64,000 nucleotides of DNA from Drechslerella dactyloides (lineage: Eukaryota > Ascomycota > Orbiliomycetes > Orbiliales > Orbiliaceae): positions 186,001 through 250,000 of the forward strand of contig JAGTWJ010000006.1 of NCBI GenBank assembly GCA_020064725.1, read 5' to 3'. How positions within the stretch are numbered: position 1 is the stretch's first letter; the number at the start of each line of letters is the position of its first letter. Below are positions 49,111-59,761 of this stretch, piece after piece. The notes under the pieces are model-generated. The model was not told where the DNA came from. It was given only the letters and a program-made list of their open reading frames with translations, and did no database searches. The translations under genes and the position numbers were made by a program.

Positions 49111-49571
49111 AAAGAGCGGGTATTCCCGAATACAGTACCTAAGCCGGAGAGATTTGCGCTTAATGCTGTGCGAAGCGTCTGCAGATTCGGAGCCTTGTTT
49201 GTCATATTCCTGACATGTTCCACTTAGGAGGACTGGTAGCGCCAATAGCAGAGCGCTCTACAGGGTAAAATAGAAAAGGGTTTGCTTCTGCTTTAGGGCC
49301 CGCTGGATGGTAATAAGGGGTGGACTTGCTATCTCTATATTCCCCTGTATATAGTATACCAGTCGACTCCAATTTATGGCTTCTTAATACTATATCCAAT
49401 ATAAACGCGCACACACACACAATGTTGGAACGTAGAAAATAATTACATGTATAAATATGATAGATGTGCCACCGGAGAGCATGGGAACAGGTATAGGGTG
49501 GCGCTCTGTAAGGTACTAATGTATAACGTGAAATGGAGTACTCGACCCTCGTTCCGGACCATCAAGCTCAG

Positions 49572-49780
49572 AACAATATGCTGCCGTAGGCGCATATATA
49601 TGGTTTCTTTTGGCTACTAACCCAGGGCTAAGTGCGGCTCACGGCCGCACGGGCATATAGGCGAGCTTATAGCTCTCGCACATGGTTGAATGCCTCTAGG
49701 CTTCTATCTTTCGTGCATTACGCTATGATAGTTAAAATTAAAACTGGATGGCCAAGTTGACAATATTGTGTATATAAAAA
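49572..49780 (+). promoter_or_regulatory. Promoter of array copy 3 (shared distal box plus TATA)
   Basis: ACAATATGCTGCCGTAGGCG continues as CATATATATGGTTTCTTTTG (49573-49612). TATATAAAAA is at 49771-49780, followed by GGGCGCACTCTGCC. The promoter is well preserved although the coding region behind it is broken. Confidence 0.7.
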
Positions 49781-49945
49781 GGGCGCACTCTGCCATCCTC
49801 TTCCGCTCTCAACTCATATCACTCCTCCAAACTAGAGTAACCTTTCAAGCTTTTAGAAACTTTTCATACAATATATTTTTGCTTCTACAGGTCACCAGCA
49901 GACCAATATCATACCGCCTTCTGCAATCAGCTCTCATTTATCATA

Positions 49946-51220
49946 ATGGTGGGTCATCACTGGAAGCCTGCCGCAGCGATTGCGGCTACATTTTTTACTT
50001 CTGTAGTGCAGGCAGCTCCAACTCCATGGATCCAGAGGATACGCTCGATATGCGGGATGACCCTCCCACCCCCCACGGCTATAAACCAGTACCAATGGCG
50101 AGCGGGAACAGGTGGTTTGATAGAGATCCAAACGGGAAGGCCGACGAAATACCCTTTACTTCGGATACCGCCGTGATCAATTTAAATACCTGCACGAGCG
50201 CCTGCAACACTAATGGGAGCCTGTAAGACCTTCAACTGGTTCAAATACGGTTCCAATTGGTACTGTATCCTATACGGAAATACCGAGATGCACGATCCTG
50301 GTGTGAATTCCCCAGCGCTCGATGGAGCAACAGACTCCTATACCTTCGAGAAATTGCCAGATACCCCCACCAGCTTCAAGCTGGTACCACAGATCGATAG
50401 GAACAGTTTCTTTCAGAGAGGAAGAAATGGGGGCTATAGCCGACTCCGCTGGCGAGGATTCCAGTACGTACGGTCGCATTGTCAATTTTGCTGGCTGCGT
50501 TGACAAATGCAAGTCTAATACAGACTGCGGCACCTTGAACTTTTTCTATTACGTCTCCTCCAAGAAGTGGTATTGCATCCTGTACAGCAAGCGCGGCCTA
50601 AGCGACCCTAATGATCAAATGGAAGGTGGAGCATTTGTTTCCTACGCCTACGAGCAAATGCCGGTTGCCGCTGGCTTTCTGCCAAATTAGCTCGACAACT
50701 TCTCCGTTCTGAGAAAGGATGATGACCCCACCGGCGATGGAAAAGGATCCTAGGATGGATCCGGGAATGGAGAAAACATAGTTCAGTTTATCTGCTGGAT
50801 CCAAATCCACCTGCAACTTACCCTCCCATTGTTATTGTTGGACAAGAAAACGTCGAATTAGCTGTTGAGATCTGCTATGAGTATTGTATCGGACTCACTC
50901 CAGGTCAACAGGCCAGCCCCAAAGGAAACCCACTCAGATATAAGGCCTGCCTTGGTTTTAGCATGTGGCAAGAGTACGCAATACTCCCTGCTGTCAGCGA
51001 CAATTTTAGCGGTTGGCGTTGTACATGTTGGTCTCTACCGCATATCGGCTTTACTTCGAGGAACTATGGTCCAAGCGATAACCCCTTAAGTTCCACAAAC
51101 TTGAATAGCTACTTCTATAGTTATAACGGCCCGACCCAGTTCTTGCCAGGGCTTCCCCCGGACCTGACTGATGATGGGAGACTCCTTGCTACAAAGACTG
51201 TCATCTACGTTAACGCTTAG
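49946..51220 (+). pseudogene. Frameshifted three-module secreted protein gene, array copy 3
   Basis: The signal-peptide frame starts MVGHHWKPAAAIAATFFTSV at 49946. The homologous protein then continues in other frames: from ~50030 (HGYKPVPMASGNRWF, CTSACNT), from ~50213 (CKTFNWFKYG, WYCILYG), from ~50430 (CVDKCKSNTDCGTLNFF, WYCILYSK, ending at a TAG at 50688) and from ~50850 (YKACLGFSMWQEY, GWRCTCW, SYFYSYNG) to 51220. Three cysteine modules matching copy 5 in order can be seen. At least three or four frameshifts separate them, and no intron with proper splice sites removes them. It is a relatively young pseudogene, since the protein similarity is still clear. Confidence 0.85.
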
Positions 51221-53076
51221 CGTATTAATATTCTTTCCAGCGCATTGTCACTCGAATGCACCACCTCGAAACTCTCTTGACATTTTGTTTCTCGCATTTT
51301 TCATATAAAATCGATAGACGAAGACGGTCTTCGGGGCCTAATCAGGTCATGTACACACATATGTATCTTATTCTGAAAGAAAAGGAAGGCCCGACTCAAG
51401 CCCAAGACCAGCTGTCACACAAATCTACAATATCCACAAAAGAACTACACCTTAGTTAATGGTCGCACCCTTACATCATTCTGTCAGTTTATTGTTTTGT
51501 ATTATATGAGATACGGAGAAATACGGCCCGGCATGCAGGCCTATAAAATAAATGTCCTGCATTCTGTTTGGAGTATCAATTGATCATAGCGAGCACCTGA
51601 GCATTGTAAAACACATAAAATCCGCGGACGGATCAATCCAAAACGAGGCCTATGTAGTACCCTCGTAGAATATGAAGAATACATGGCGGCTTGATGTGCT
51701 TTTGAGGGGCTCAGCACTATCGGGTTACACACTCTTCAAAATGCACTCACTTTGAAAGAGATATCATAAAATATCAGAAATCGGCTTGTATATAGCGTGC
51801 AGAATTTTCATCAAAAAGGTCATACGTAGATCGAACAAAGAATAACTACCTACTCAGGCCCCTCAAGCCAACCAGAAAGTGATCGAACCAATAGTTATAC
51901 ATGCAAATATATTCATAGATACCACCGCTCTACTGTATCTTGAAATCCCCAAGTTAGGCCCTTTATTATCTTAAAAGTCTTGGTTTATAGGGCTAAGCTG
52001 AATCAATTATTCCTAACCAACAAGCTATTTACACACAGTGGCTTTTGCAGAATGACTACATCAATCATGTCTCAGGGAACAGATTGCTAGTCTTTCACTT
52101 CATTCAACTGCTGTGCTCCAAGGGAGGATCCCACAGCTACAACCTGCGGAGCCAACTCTTGGAGAAACTTGGCCGGCACGTATATCGTTGCGACGAGTGG
52201 CAATGGCTTCTGTCATTTTCATCTTGTTACAGACGCCTAAAAAAACGGACTCTACCGGCAATAGCGGGAGTCCTTGGATGATGGACTTAACGCTTCACGC
52301 TTATATCGTGCCCGACAGGGGCGAATTGCCTGCTCCTCCTCCATTTTATAGGGTATACTGATGCTTCAATTATGGGAAGGCTCCGGAGGCGGTAAAATCT
52401 TATGTACTGTAGCCAAACTGCTCCTCTTACATAGGTAAAGATTTCATGGTAGGAATGATCTCGCATCACCAAAGAAAAGCAGAGGCGGGCCGAAAGAGCC
52501 TAGTTCTCATGACCAACAGGAGAGGCTTTAGCATATTTAGATATTTTATGTATATTTCCATAACATGTACATCGGGGGAATATAACTATACCTTCTACCC
52601 TGTTATTTTCTATATCTCTCGTTAGTATTTTTCGTGCTCATTCGCAATTCAAAAACATTGTAGCTCCGTATCTTGGCTAGAGGTGTCATCCTTTGAAGTG
52701 TTCAGGCCTGTAAGATCTACTATAAGATCTCTGTCTACGTGCATTATGAACTATTCACATAACCAACCCATACAAAGCCGTATAAGCACCTAATACCACC
52801 ACAACCGGAGACCCTTCGGGAGCTTCAATAATAGAGTCTTGATGTTAAATCCATCGAGAAACTAGCTTTGATGATAGAAGTCGTGGCGTCGGTCCTCAAC
52901 AGATTAAAGATGGTATCCTGAGAATTTATAGGCTATTTCACCCGACGTCTATCTTTCCATCTCTCTGGTATGTGATGAACGGTACCTTTCCGGATAGGAA
53001 GCGTGTGTTGCGACGCTTAAGTATAAGCAACTACTGGATCTGGGGAAAGGGCCGGTGAAAGACAGCACAACTGAAA
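51221..53076. other. Intergenic, no gene recognised
   Basis: Begins with a 3' flank of copy 3 (GGGCCTAATCAGGTC at 51334-51348, TATCTTATTCTGAAAG at ~51364). Open frames at 52045-52361 and elsewhere are short, with no confident domain. AT-rich stretches alternate with small GC-richer ones. Confidence 0.5.
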
Positions 53077-54600
53077 GTGGCCCTAGCTACCAAGTGCAGC
53101 GAGCTCCGGCGAACTCCCACCCCGAGCACAGATCCAGATGACTGTGTGGGTTATTGCGCATCTGGTGTGCAATGTCTCTCTAACAACCCTAACTATCGCT
53201 CGATCAATCGCCTGGTGGGAGGGGTGCGCTATCCGAAGACCCAAACGCGGCTATCGGATGCTGCTAGTGTTCAGGATAGACAGGGATTGTACCATCTCGA
53301 AGGTCGGGTGAAGGAGGATCAGCTCACTGTCTTCACCAACTACCCGTGGCAACGATTGGGTGTTTTTGGGCAGTAAGCGAACGTAGTCCGTTCCAGTTAG
53401 TCGTCAATCCCGCTGATCCCGACACTGGCACTGTTATTTCTATCCTCCGAGCTGCTCCGTTCGCCTCCGCAGCATCACAGGGAAGGTTTTGGTGGGATGT
53501 GATGCGGTTGCGAAGCGCGCCCACGTTAGCAGTTATGTGGTCGTCAAGGGCCCGACGCGTTGATAGCTTGAGAGGAACAACACCTAACAGACGAATAAAC
53601 TGTGATCGCCTCGCGGACTACAGTCATAGACGCCCAACCTGCTTTAGCACACCAATGTCGGTGTCTTAGATGATTACCGGTCCAAATTCCAGCAAGCTAT
53701 CCAGAATTGCAACCCAGGTAAGCAATGTGCCTGTATGGTGTGCAACACATACGTTTTTGGCGTTGACAACGGCAATGATTTCTGCGCCTGATCCCGCGGG
53801 ACGGGGCAGCCGCCGTCTATCTTTAGCGGGAGGTTCAACGAGGCAGACTGATAAGTGCGAGGATAGTATGGCGGAGCTGGCGGAGGTGAAGGAGGAGCAG
53901 CGCTCCGCTCGCATTATTCCGCTTGCACTCGTGACAACCGAAATCTTGTGGGCGAGAGCGGATGGAGCGGTTATCGGGTCGGGAGTTCTCATTACCAAGG
54001 CCGAATTAAGCGGCTGTCACGCCGTGGAGTACTAACAGGCATTTTGAGCCTCCGAAAGAGAAACTTGATAAGTTCAAATTGAGAAAGTGCAAGATGAGAG
54101 CAGCGTTGATGTAAGAGTAACTTAAACAAGATCGCGATGTTGGGCCGGTCGCGCCGCGTTCCACCCCGGTTCATTACCCGGAAGACAAGATGGGTTACAC
54201 CTATCATTATAGAGGAATCGAGGTTCGCATATAAATATCCTGTTAATATCGCGCCAGTATGCGGATGGCCTGTTGGCGAGTGTAGAGTTGCCACCATCCA
54301 AGTCGCGGCTATTATCAATATAGGTGCTAGTATGCTTTCGTGGGATGTACAGATGGCGGAATCGATCTCTAATAATATTTCGTCGAAATATATCCGGGGT
54401 ATTGCTATCTATCTTTTCCGAGAAAGTGCAGCGTTTTGAAATTTCTAAAGAAGGAAAAGAAGAGCCATTGGCACCTCGGTCAGTCCGGAGCTTCGCCGGC
54501 CCCAGGACTGGCGGTCTAGTTTACGAGGCAAGTCCGAACCGTGAATGGACGGGGGCGGCGTTGATGGGCCTAATCAGGTCCATCATGCGTACGGGCCGCT
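53077..54600 (+). pseudogene. GC-rich degraded island, possible sixth array copy
   Basis: The island is GC-richer than its flanks and has fragmentary open frames but no continuous gene. Three points suggest a decayed array member. First, its 3' end carries GGGCCTAATCAGGTC (54566-54580), identical to the 3' flank of copy 3 at 51334. Second, a CATTAGTATATGCGG and GAGCCGGACTCC segment near 54732-54772 matches other copies' 3' flanks. Third, the frame at 53651-53791 contains CACMVCNTYVFG, like the CLGFNVYQEW motif of the C-terminal module. I could not find a matching promoter, signal peptide or full module set, so the call is tentative. Confidence 0.4.
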
Positions 54601-55629
54601 GATTTTGACGAAGGGCCGGCGAGGTCGAGCATTACGGCAGCTATTATGCAACGTCCGTTGATCGTACAAAGAACCGCGCATATGGACTAGCGGTCGGACT
54701 CCTTTAAACCCATCCTTCTACCTACCCTTGCATTAGTATATGCGGATACTAGGAAGCAGGAGCCGGACTCCCGCACAACTAATGCACTGAGTTCGGTCTA
54801 ATATTTAGCTTGGCCGTAAACAACACACGAGAAAAACTGCAACGGCAAGAACTGTGTCTACCTGAGATAAAGCCAGACCTACTGAATAACTTCACAAGGT
54901 TAAAAGGATCTGTCGAGATCGACAGTGGCCGTCAGTTGACTTGGCCTATCGAGCTAGATAGCCTTTAGATATACTTCTTTTGAAGTAATTATATCGGAAG
55001 TATGGTATCGAGGATATTAGTTTACGAGACCAATTCATACATAGAATTTTACCAAGAAAGAAACCCTACATAGAGTTCTCGCTTTTACCTATAGTAGGAT
55101 ACCCGCAGTTAAGTCTACAACATGCCAGACAATAGAAGACTGCCTGCTCGTAGCTCGTCAAGTCGATCAGAAGATGGCATGACCATTTAGGGATATTGTA
55201 TACTTAGCGTACAACCGCGTGGTTATGGCTTGAGCCCCCCCGATCGAGAACGGATACGCGGCGTTTCTGCTAGCTGCCTTTAGGGATAGCGCGCCTAGGT
55301 ATGAGCTTTCTCTTTGAAAGGCTCGTCTCACACACAACGGTTAGGTCGTGATAGTGGATCGTCCTCGGAACCTGTCTAAATCATTGCCCGTCGCTTATTT
55401 GTCAACTTGAGGCAGGGATCTGCGATATCCGTGCTGAAGACTGCAGTAGATGCATAGCATCCTACTGCTACTCCAACTCCAAGAACTCCAAAACCAATAT
55501 CTTATAAGTGTGCCGTGCCGCTGCAGAGCGTGAGTGGCGAGACAGCTATGAGGTTAGTGTGAGGTGGTGCTTCATAAGCACTATCGCATGGCGCAAAATG
55601 AAGCCTTGGTACGGGCCATTAATCTAAAA
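54601..55629. other. Intergenic upstream of array copy 4
   Basis: No gene. CTACTGAATAACTTCACAAG near 54879 resembles CTACTGAATACCTTCACGAA near 45295. The stretch from ~55170 to 55500 resembles 45640-45900 and 48650-48900, sharing GATCGTCCTCGGAACCTGTC with minor changes. It is therefore part of the duplicated unit. A solitary CGAGACCA tip lies near 55025. Confidence 0.6.
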
Positions 55630-55875
55630 TTGTATGCCGTGGTAAATGCATGTATATAGTTTCTTTTGGCCATCGGCCTACTGACAGATGCAGCACATTG
55701 GGCGTATATGTGGATGAATGGATGGATGGATGCGTCTACCTCGATTTGGTGAATTTACATTGGAAAAGGGAGAGTATGGTCTACAATGCCAATTGGCTAC
55801 CATATTTGCTAATAGAAAAGCTGAACGATTGATAATAAGTTTATCTACTTGTAAGTACGTATAATTATATATAAA
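55630..55875 (+). promoter_or_regulatory. Promoter of array copy 4 (shared distal box plus TATA)
   Basis: The distal box TTGTATGCCGTGGTAAATGC continues as ATGTATATAGTTTCTTTTGG. TATATAAAA lies at about 55868-55876, followed by GGCGGTCCCCACTCCC and a CAGCAGCTTCGACTTCAG leader. This copy's box is the most diverged. Confidence 0.6.
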
Positions 55876-56117
55876 AGGCGGTCCCCACTCCCTCACAGCG
55901 CTACCAGCAGCTTCGACTTCAGTTCCCATCCTCCTCCCGTCCCAATTCATATCTATCAATGGCTCGGATTACCCAAACTACGGAAATCAATCGTTGAGCC
56001 TGCCACAATTAATTATTTCGTTGCCCGGCTCTACTAGTGCCGACGCTATAATATTTTCGCTTCTACGGATCTCCGGTATATCACAACACCGCCTTCTGGA
56101 ATCTGCGTTCATCTATT

Positions 56118-57319
56118 ATGAAGACGGTACAACAATTGAAACCTGCTGCGGCACTTGCTGCGACGCTTTGTACTTTTCTAGTGCAAGCAGCTCCATCTCC
56201 AGAAGGCCCGCTAGTTAAACGGGTTGATACTCCTCCCGGCTACACCGCGATACCGTCACTTTCCGACGTGACTTGGGCCCTTGCTCGCAGTCCGGTAGAT
56301 GAAAATGGGTGGCTCAAAGCCAAGCCCTCCTCGGACTGCGATATCTCGCCTACGGTAGAGGACTGTGCTAAAGAATGCGGCGGAGACGACAGGTGCATAA
56401 CCTTCAACCACTTCATTTCCAAGAAAAAGTACTATTGCTGCCTTTATTCCAAAGATGGAAGAACATCTACATCCGAAGATGATGATAACTACAAAAAAGT
56501 GACGGATTCTTACGCCTTCGAGAAAAAGCTAAAGACCGTATTTCCGGGCTATGAGCTGGAACCGACACTAAACGGCGCTAACAAACGGCCCAAACAGAAC
56601 TCTGCGAATGGTTTTATTAAAGAGGATACCGATAGCACTGTCGTTACGACTGCTGGCTGCATGGCCAAGTGCGAGCCTAATTTAGACTGTCTCATGTTCG
56701 TCCAGTACAAATCGCAGTCGACCGGGAAATTCGTCTGCGCCACATTCAGTAAAGCATTAACCAGTTCTGACCCAGTCGAGAACAGCCCAGTTCCTGGCAC
56801 CGCCTATGCCTTCAGGAGATTTCCAAAGGTCGATGGCTTTATGGCAATCTATATGGGGGATGGCTCCAGGATGACGCATAATGGCAATGACCCAATAAAA
56901 GGATTTATCGAACAGTATGGCGAACAAGATGATCGAGGTATCAAGAATAAGAACGGAATCACGATCGGCAAAAGCAACATGGTAGCTGCTCTTGCAATAT
57001 GCCGGGATTTTGTCTTACCCAAAATAACTACAACTACTATAACCCCACCGGCCGCAAGTATGTGCCCTGCTGCGGCTTCAACATCTGGCAATGCTATGAC
57101 GACGATACATACATGGGCTGGTGTTGCACGGCTTGGTGGAGCTTGTATGACACGCTCTTGCCTCCCAAAAGGGATTACCATGACGGGACTTCCGATGCGA
57201 ATATTGTTGAGAATAAGGAGAGTTATTTCTATAACTATAAAGGCGACACCGACATTAGTAGTCAGAACAAGAATAATGGGAAGCTTTCTACCTCAATAAT
57301 TATGGACTACAGCGGTTAG
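56118..57319 (+). pseudogene. Three-module secreted protein with one late frameshift, array copy 4
   Basis: The frame opens at 56118 with MKTVQQLKPAAALAATLCTF, a signal peptide, and a propeptide ending PLVKR (Kex2-type). Module one has CAKECGGDDRCITFNHF and YYCCLYSK; module two has CMAKCEPNLDCLMFVQY and FVCATF. Near 57000-57012 the homologous C-terminal module shifts to another frame. In that frame FCLTQN, CCGFNIWQC, GWCCTAW and SYFYNYKG align with copy 5, ending at 57319. The original frame instead runs into Thr/Ile-rich sequence and ends at 57299. A single missing base between the two cysteine codons of the C-terminal module explains it. This could be a genuine new truncated protein, a pseudogene or a base-calling error. 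Confidence 0.8.
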
Positions 57320-57637
57320 TATATCGAAATACTGTTTTGGCGCATTACTACTAGTGTTGACGCGTTGGCGTGAAAGCACTATCACGAAGACGTTTTGATA
57401 TTCTGCTGTTATATTACCAGTATATAAGAATGTATTAATGGACGAACAACCCGAATCTTGCTAGCGAGGGCACCGACGGCGTCATATATTATCAAACGTC
57501 CTATAAACTGTATAAGCCTCATGGATTAGCTAATATAATAGTCGGAAGATGTCTGGCTTGCGAGACAACAATAGTCCAACTGTTTGAATCCAGATAGCTG
57601 TGCTTATTCCTACCCACGCACAAATAAGATACAATGC

Positions 57638-57743
57638 TTGTCTCGCGAACATACTTTCAAAGACTTGGTTTGGTTGGAAGGTATTACTAAGGAAAAATAT
57701 TGTACTGTGCAGGCCAGAGTAAGTCGTCCGGTTTACGAGACAA
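57638..57743. mobile_element. 106-bp inverted-repeat element, TTGTCTCG family
   Basis: It starts TTGTCTCGCGAAC and ends GTTTACGAGACAA; the ends are inverse over about 11 of 13 positions. No clear 8-bp target duplication is visible at these boundaries. A second tip facing away lies only 69 bp to the left (57561-57568), so nested or adjacent insertions are possible. Confidence 0.5.
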
Positions 57744-57887
57744 GGCTTGGTATAATATCTTAATAGGTATTTTATTCTGGAAGGGAGATACGTGGGGCTC
57801 TTATTAGCTGTAACATATGTTTTGAGGGTTTTGCAATTTTGGGCCGGCAACGGGAGCGAGTCGCCCTCGGAACTGATAGAATACATG

Positions 57888-57925
57888 TTGTCTTGTAAAC
57901 CGAATTGCGACGGCAAAGGGATTTA
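57888..57925. mobile_element. Solitary TTGTCTCG-family end fragment
   Basis: TTGTCTTGTAAACCGAATTG followed by CGACGGCAAAG resembles the left half of the 12955 element, including its TGCGACGGCGAAG interior. No right end was found. Confidence 0.5.
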
Positions 57926-59177
57926 TTTATGCAGATTCGGCTCTTCTATAAAAACGGCGACAGCACTTTTGCTTCTCATCTTATGAGCCCAGGAACTTCT
58001 GTACAACTCTGATTCTCATTCTCCTTCTCCGTATGCCGAAATCTGCCTGTCCCGTATTTTATTATATTTGTCTAGGTCCATTGTGCTTAAATACTTAGAT
58101 GCTACATTCTAGTATTAGGTACCTAATCCTGCCTCGCCCAGGCATATCAATTGTTACTGTGGCCCGGTTTTCTCGACTTCTGTTACATGTAGTCTCGGGC
58201 CAGCTAGTTGGCGGGCAATAGTCCGGAAGCCGGACGGGCGGTGAGCTCATTGAGAAACATCAATGCAATTTCATTTGGTAGCTCAGCACCCGTCGTTACT
58301 GGACTAGTCAGCAGCCTTTTGTGCGGTCTAGCCCTGGCCCGCGAGACCACGGCAATCACAGGCCGGCTTACGGGCTCGGAGCGCAACACGGAATCATCGT
58401 GGCCGAAGGCCAACCAGGAGGTCTGGCCTCAGGACTAGAACCTCTGGCGCTAGACCAACCTCTGTAGATCTGTCCGGAGGTAGCGGTAGGATATATGCGA
58501 AGTTGATTCCATTCTGATAATAGTGACAGCTCTTTGCCCCTCAGGACCTGTCCACTCAGTAAATATATGCCGGTTGCCTCACGGATTGGTGGTGGTCCAA
58601 CGAATGCAGCATACAAACTTCTACAACAACACATATTCTCGGTGACGTACCGGGCCCTGGAACGTCGGCGGTGAGCTCGTGAGACACGTGTGACGCTTCA
58701 CTCAACTTGCTGGCCACGTGGTTGCGCTGCGGCATTTAAACTGGGCTGCTCTGCATACGGAGAAGATGTTCATTCAGATACACTCGTTTAAGACTGTAAG
58801 GATTCTATTCAGGTGTAGACATCTCGTAGTAATCGGGGTTCTTATAGCGGCTGGCCCGCGAGACATCCCTTGTATACGCCTGCCACCTACCCATACAAAG
58901 GCTCCGATAAAAGATGTATATGTTCATACAATGCAATGTCTGCGCCTGTGCCCGTGTCCGTGCCCGTATCTGGGTATCTATATCTCATTACTTACTGCTA
59001 CCAAATATATCACACGCGTGTGGACGAAAAACAAGATATTCTGGGTGTATTCTCGCCCTGAGATAATTTTCAGTGCTTATATAAGTGCTTACGTAGATAT
59101 AATACAAAGTCTCCTTGTAGTCAGGCATAGTATTGCATAAGATAGACTATAGACTTGGTCTGGGCCATTGAATCAAG

Positions 59178-59580
59178 GATAATACGCCGTTGAATCGACG
59201 CATATATAATCTCTTTTCATCGCCGATCTAGTGCTAGATGCGGCATAGGGAGTATGCGTAGAGGGGGAATTTCTTTTATGGATGCGCGTATCTCTAGTGG
59301 TTTTCACTAGCGTATCTCTAGCGTAGTTACACTTGCCGTATCTCTGGTGAATAGACACTAGTGCCTTTCCACTAGCGTAGGATTTCTAGTGTCTTCGCAT
59401 TAGCGTATATATATAGTGAACCTGCACTAGCATATCCCGAGTGAATTCGTAGCGCCGAAACTAGTGCTAGCTAGTGAGTTTATACCGGCGTATTTCTAAT
59501 GACTTTACACTATATTTAATTTCCAACAAGAAATGGCTGGCTAGATGGCTATGCGGTCAGTGATTTTGAGTATATAAAGG
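59178..59580 (+). promoter_or_regulatory. Promoter of array copy 5, expanded by a tandem repeat
   Basis: ATAATACGCCGTTGAATCGA continues as CGCATATATAATCTCTTTTC (59179-59218). TATATAAAGG is at 59571-59580, followed by GCACCCTCTGCCC and a CAGCAGCTTCCTCAG leader. The gap between box and TATA is about 350 bp here but 125-200 bp in the other copies. The difference is about the length of the repeat at 59286-59515. Confidence 0.72.
59286..59515. repeat. Degenerate tandem repeat (CACTAGCGTATCTCTAGTG)
   Basis: About seven or eight imperfect units of 24-39 bp share CACTAGCGTATCTCTAGTG. Each unit contains the palindromic CACTAG/CTAGTG half-sites. Unit starts (GCGTA) can be seen near 59286, 59310, 59336, 59375, 59403, 59430 and 59487. 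It lies inside the promoter of copy 5 and has no counterpart in the other copies. Confidence 0.8.
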
Positions 59581-59761
59581 GCACCCTCTGCCCTTCAACA
59601 GAGATATTGATCAGCAGCTTCCTCAGTTCTTTTTGTACTCGGCTCTCAACTTGATCAGGGAGATCATCCTTCACCCTTTACGATACTTTATCTTTTAATT
59701 CGACGAATCTCCGACACATCACATCACACCGCATTCTGCAACCATTCTTTATCAATAAATC

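Larger units (their letters stand above)
47319..49571. other. Intergenic between array copies 2 and 3
   Basis: No gene. The 3' flank of copy 2 includes GGGCATCTTATCTTCAACGG (~47482), GTATTAGTACACAAC (~47618) and GGGGTAGCCGGATCC (~47656), with relatives near 43218, 54735 and 61160. From ~48590 to 48900 the sequence matches the upstream part of copy 2's unit (45565-45900). It is then interrupted at ~48945-49450 by unrelated sequence before the similarity resumes, which suggests an insertion of ~500 bp. Confidence 0.6.
57320..59177. other. Intergenic between array copies 4 and 5
   Basis: No gene. It is rich in tips of the TTGTCTCG family: CGAGACAA at 57561-57568, an element at 57638-57743, TTGTCTTGTAAACCG at 57888, and CGCGAGACC/A tips near 58341 and 58858. 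No transposase-like frame was found. Confidence 0.5.

Noticed and set aside
52045..52361. Frames containing YRCDEW, reminiscent of a NucA/NucB-like nuclease motif
   Set aside because: Only a four- or five-residue resemblance. The downstream motifs expected for the family are absent in all frames.
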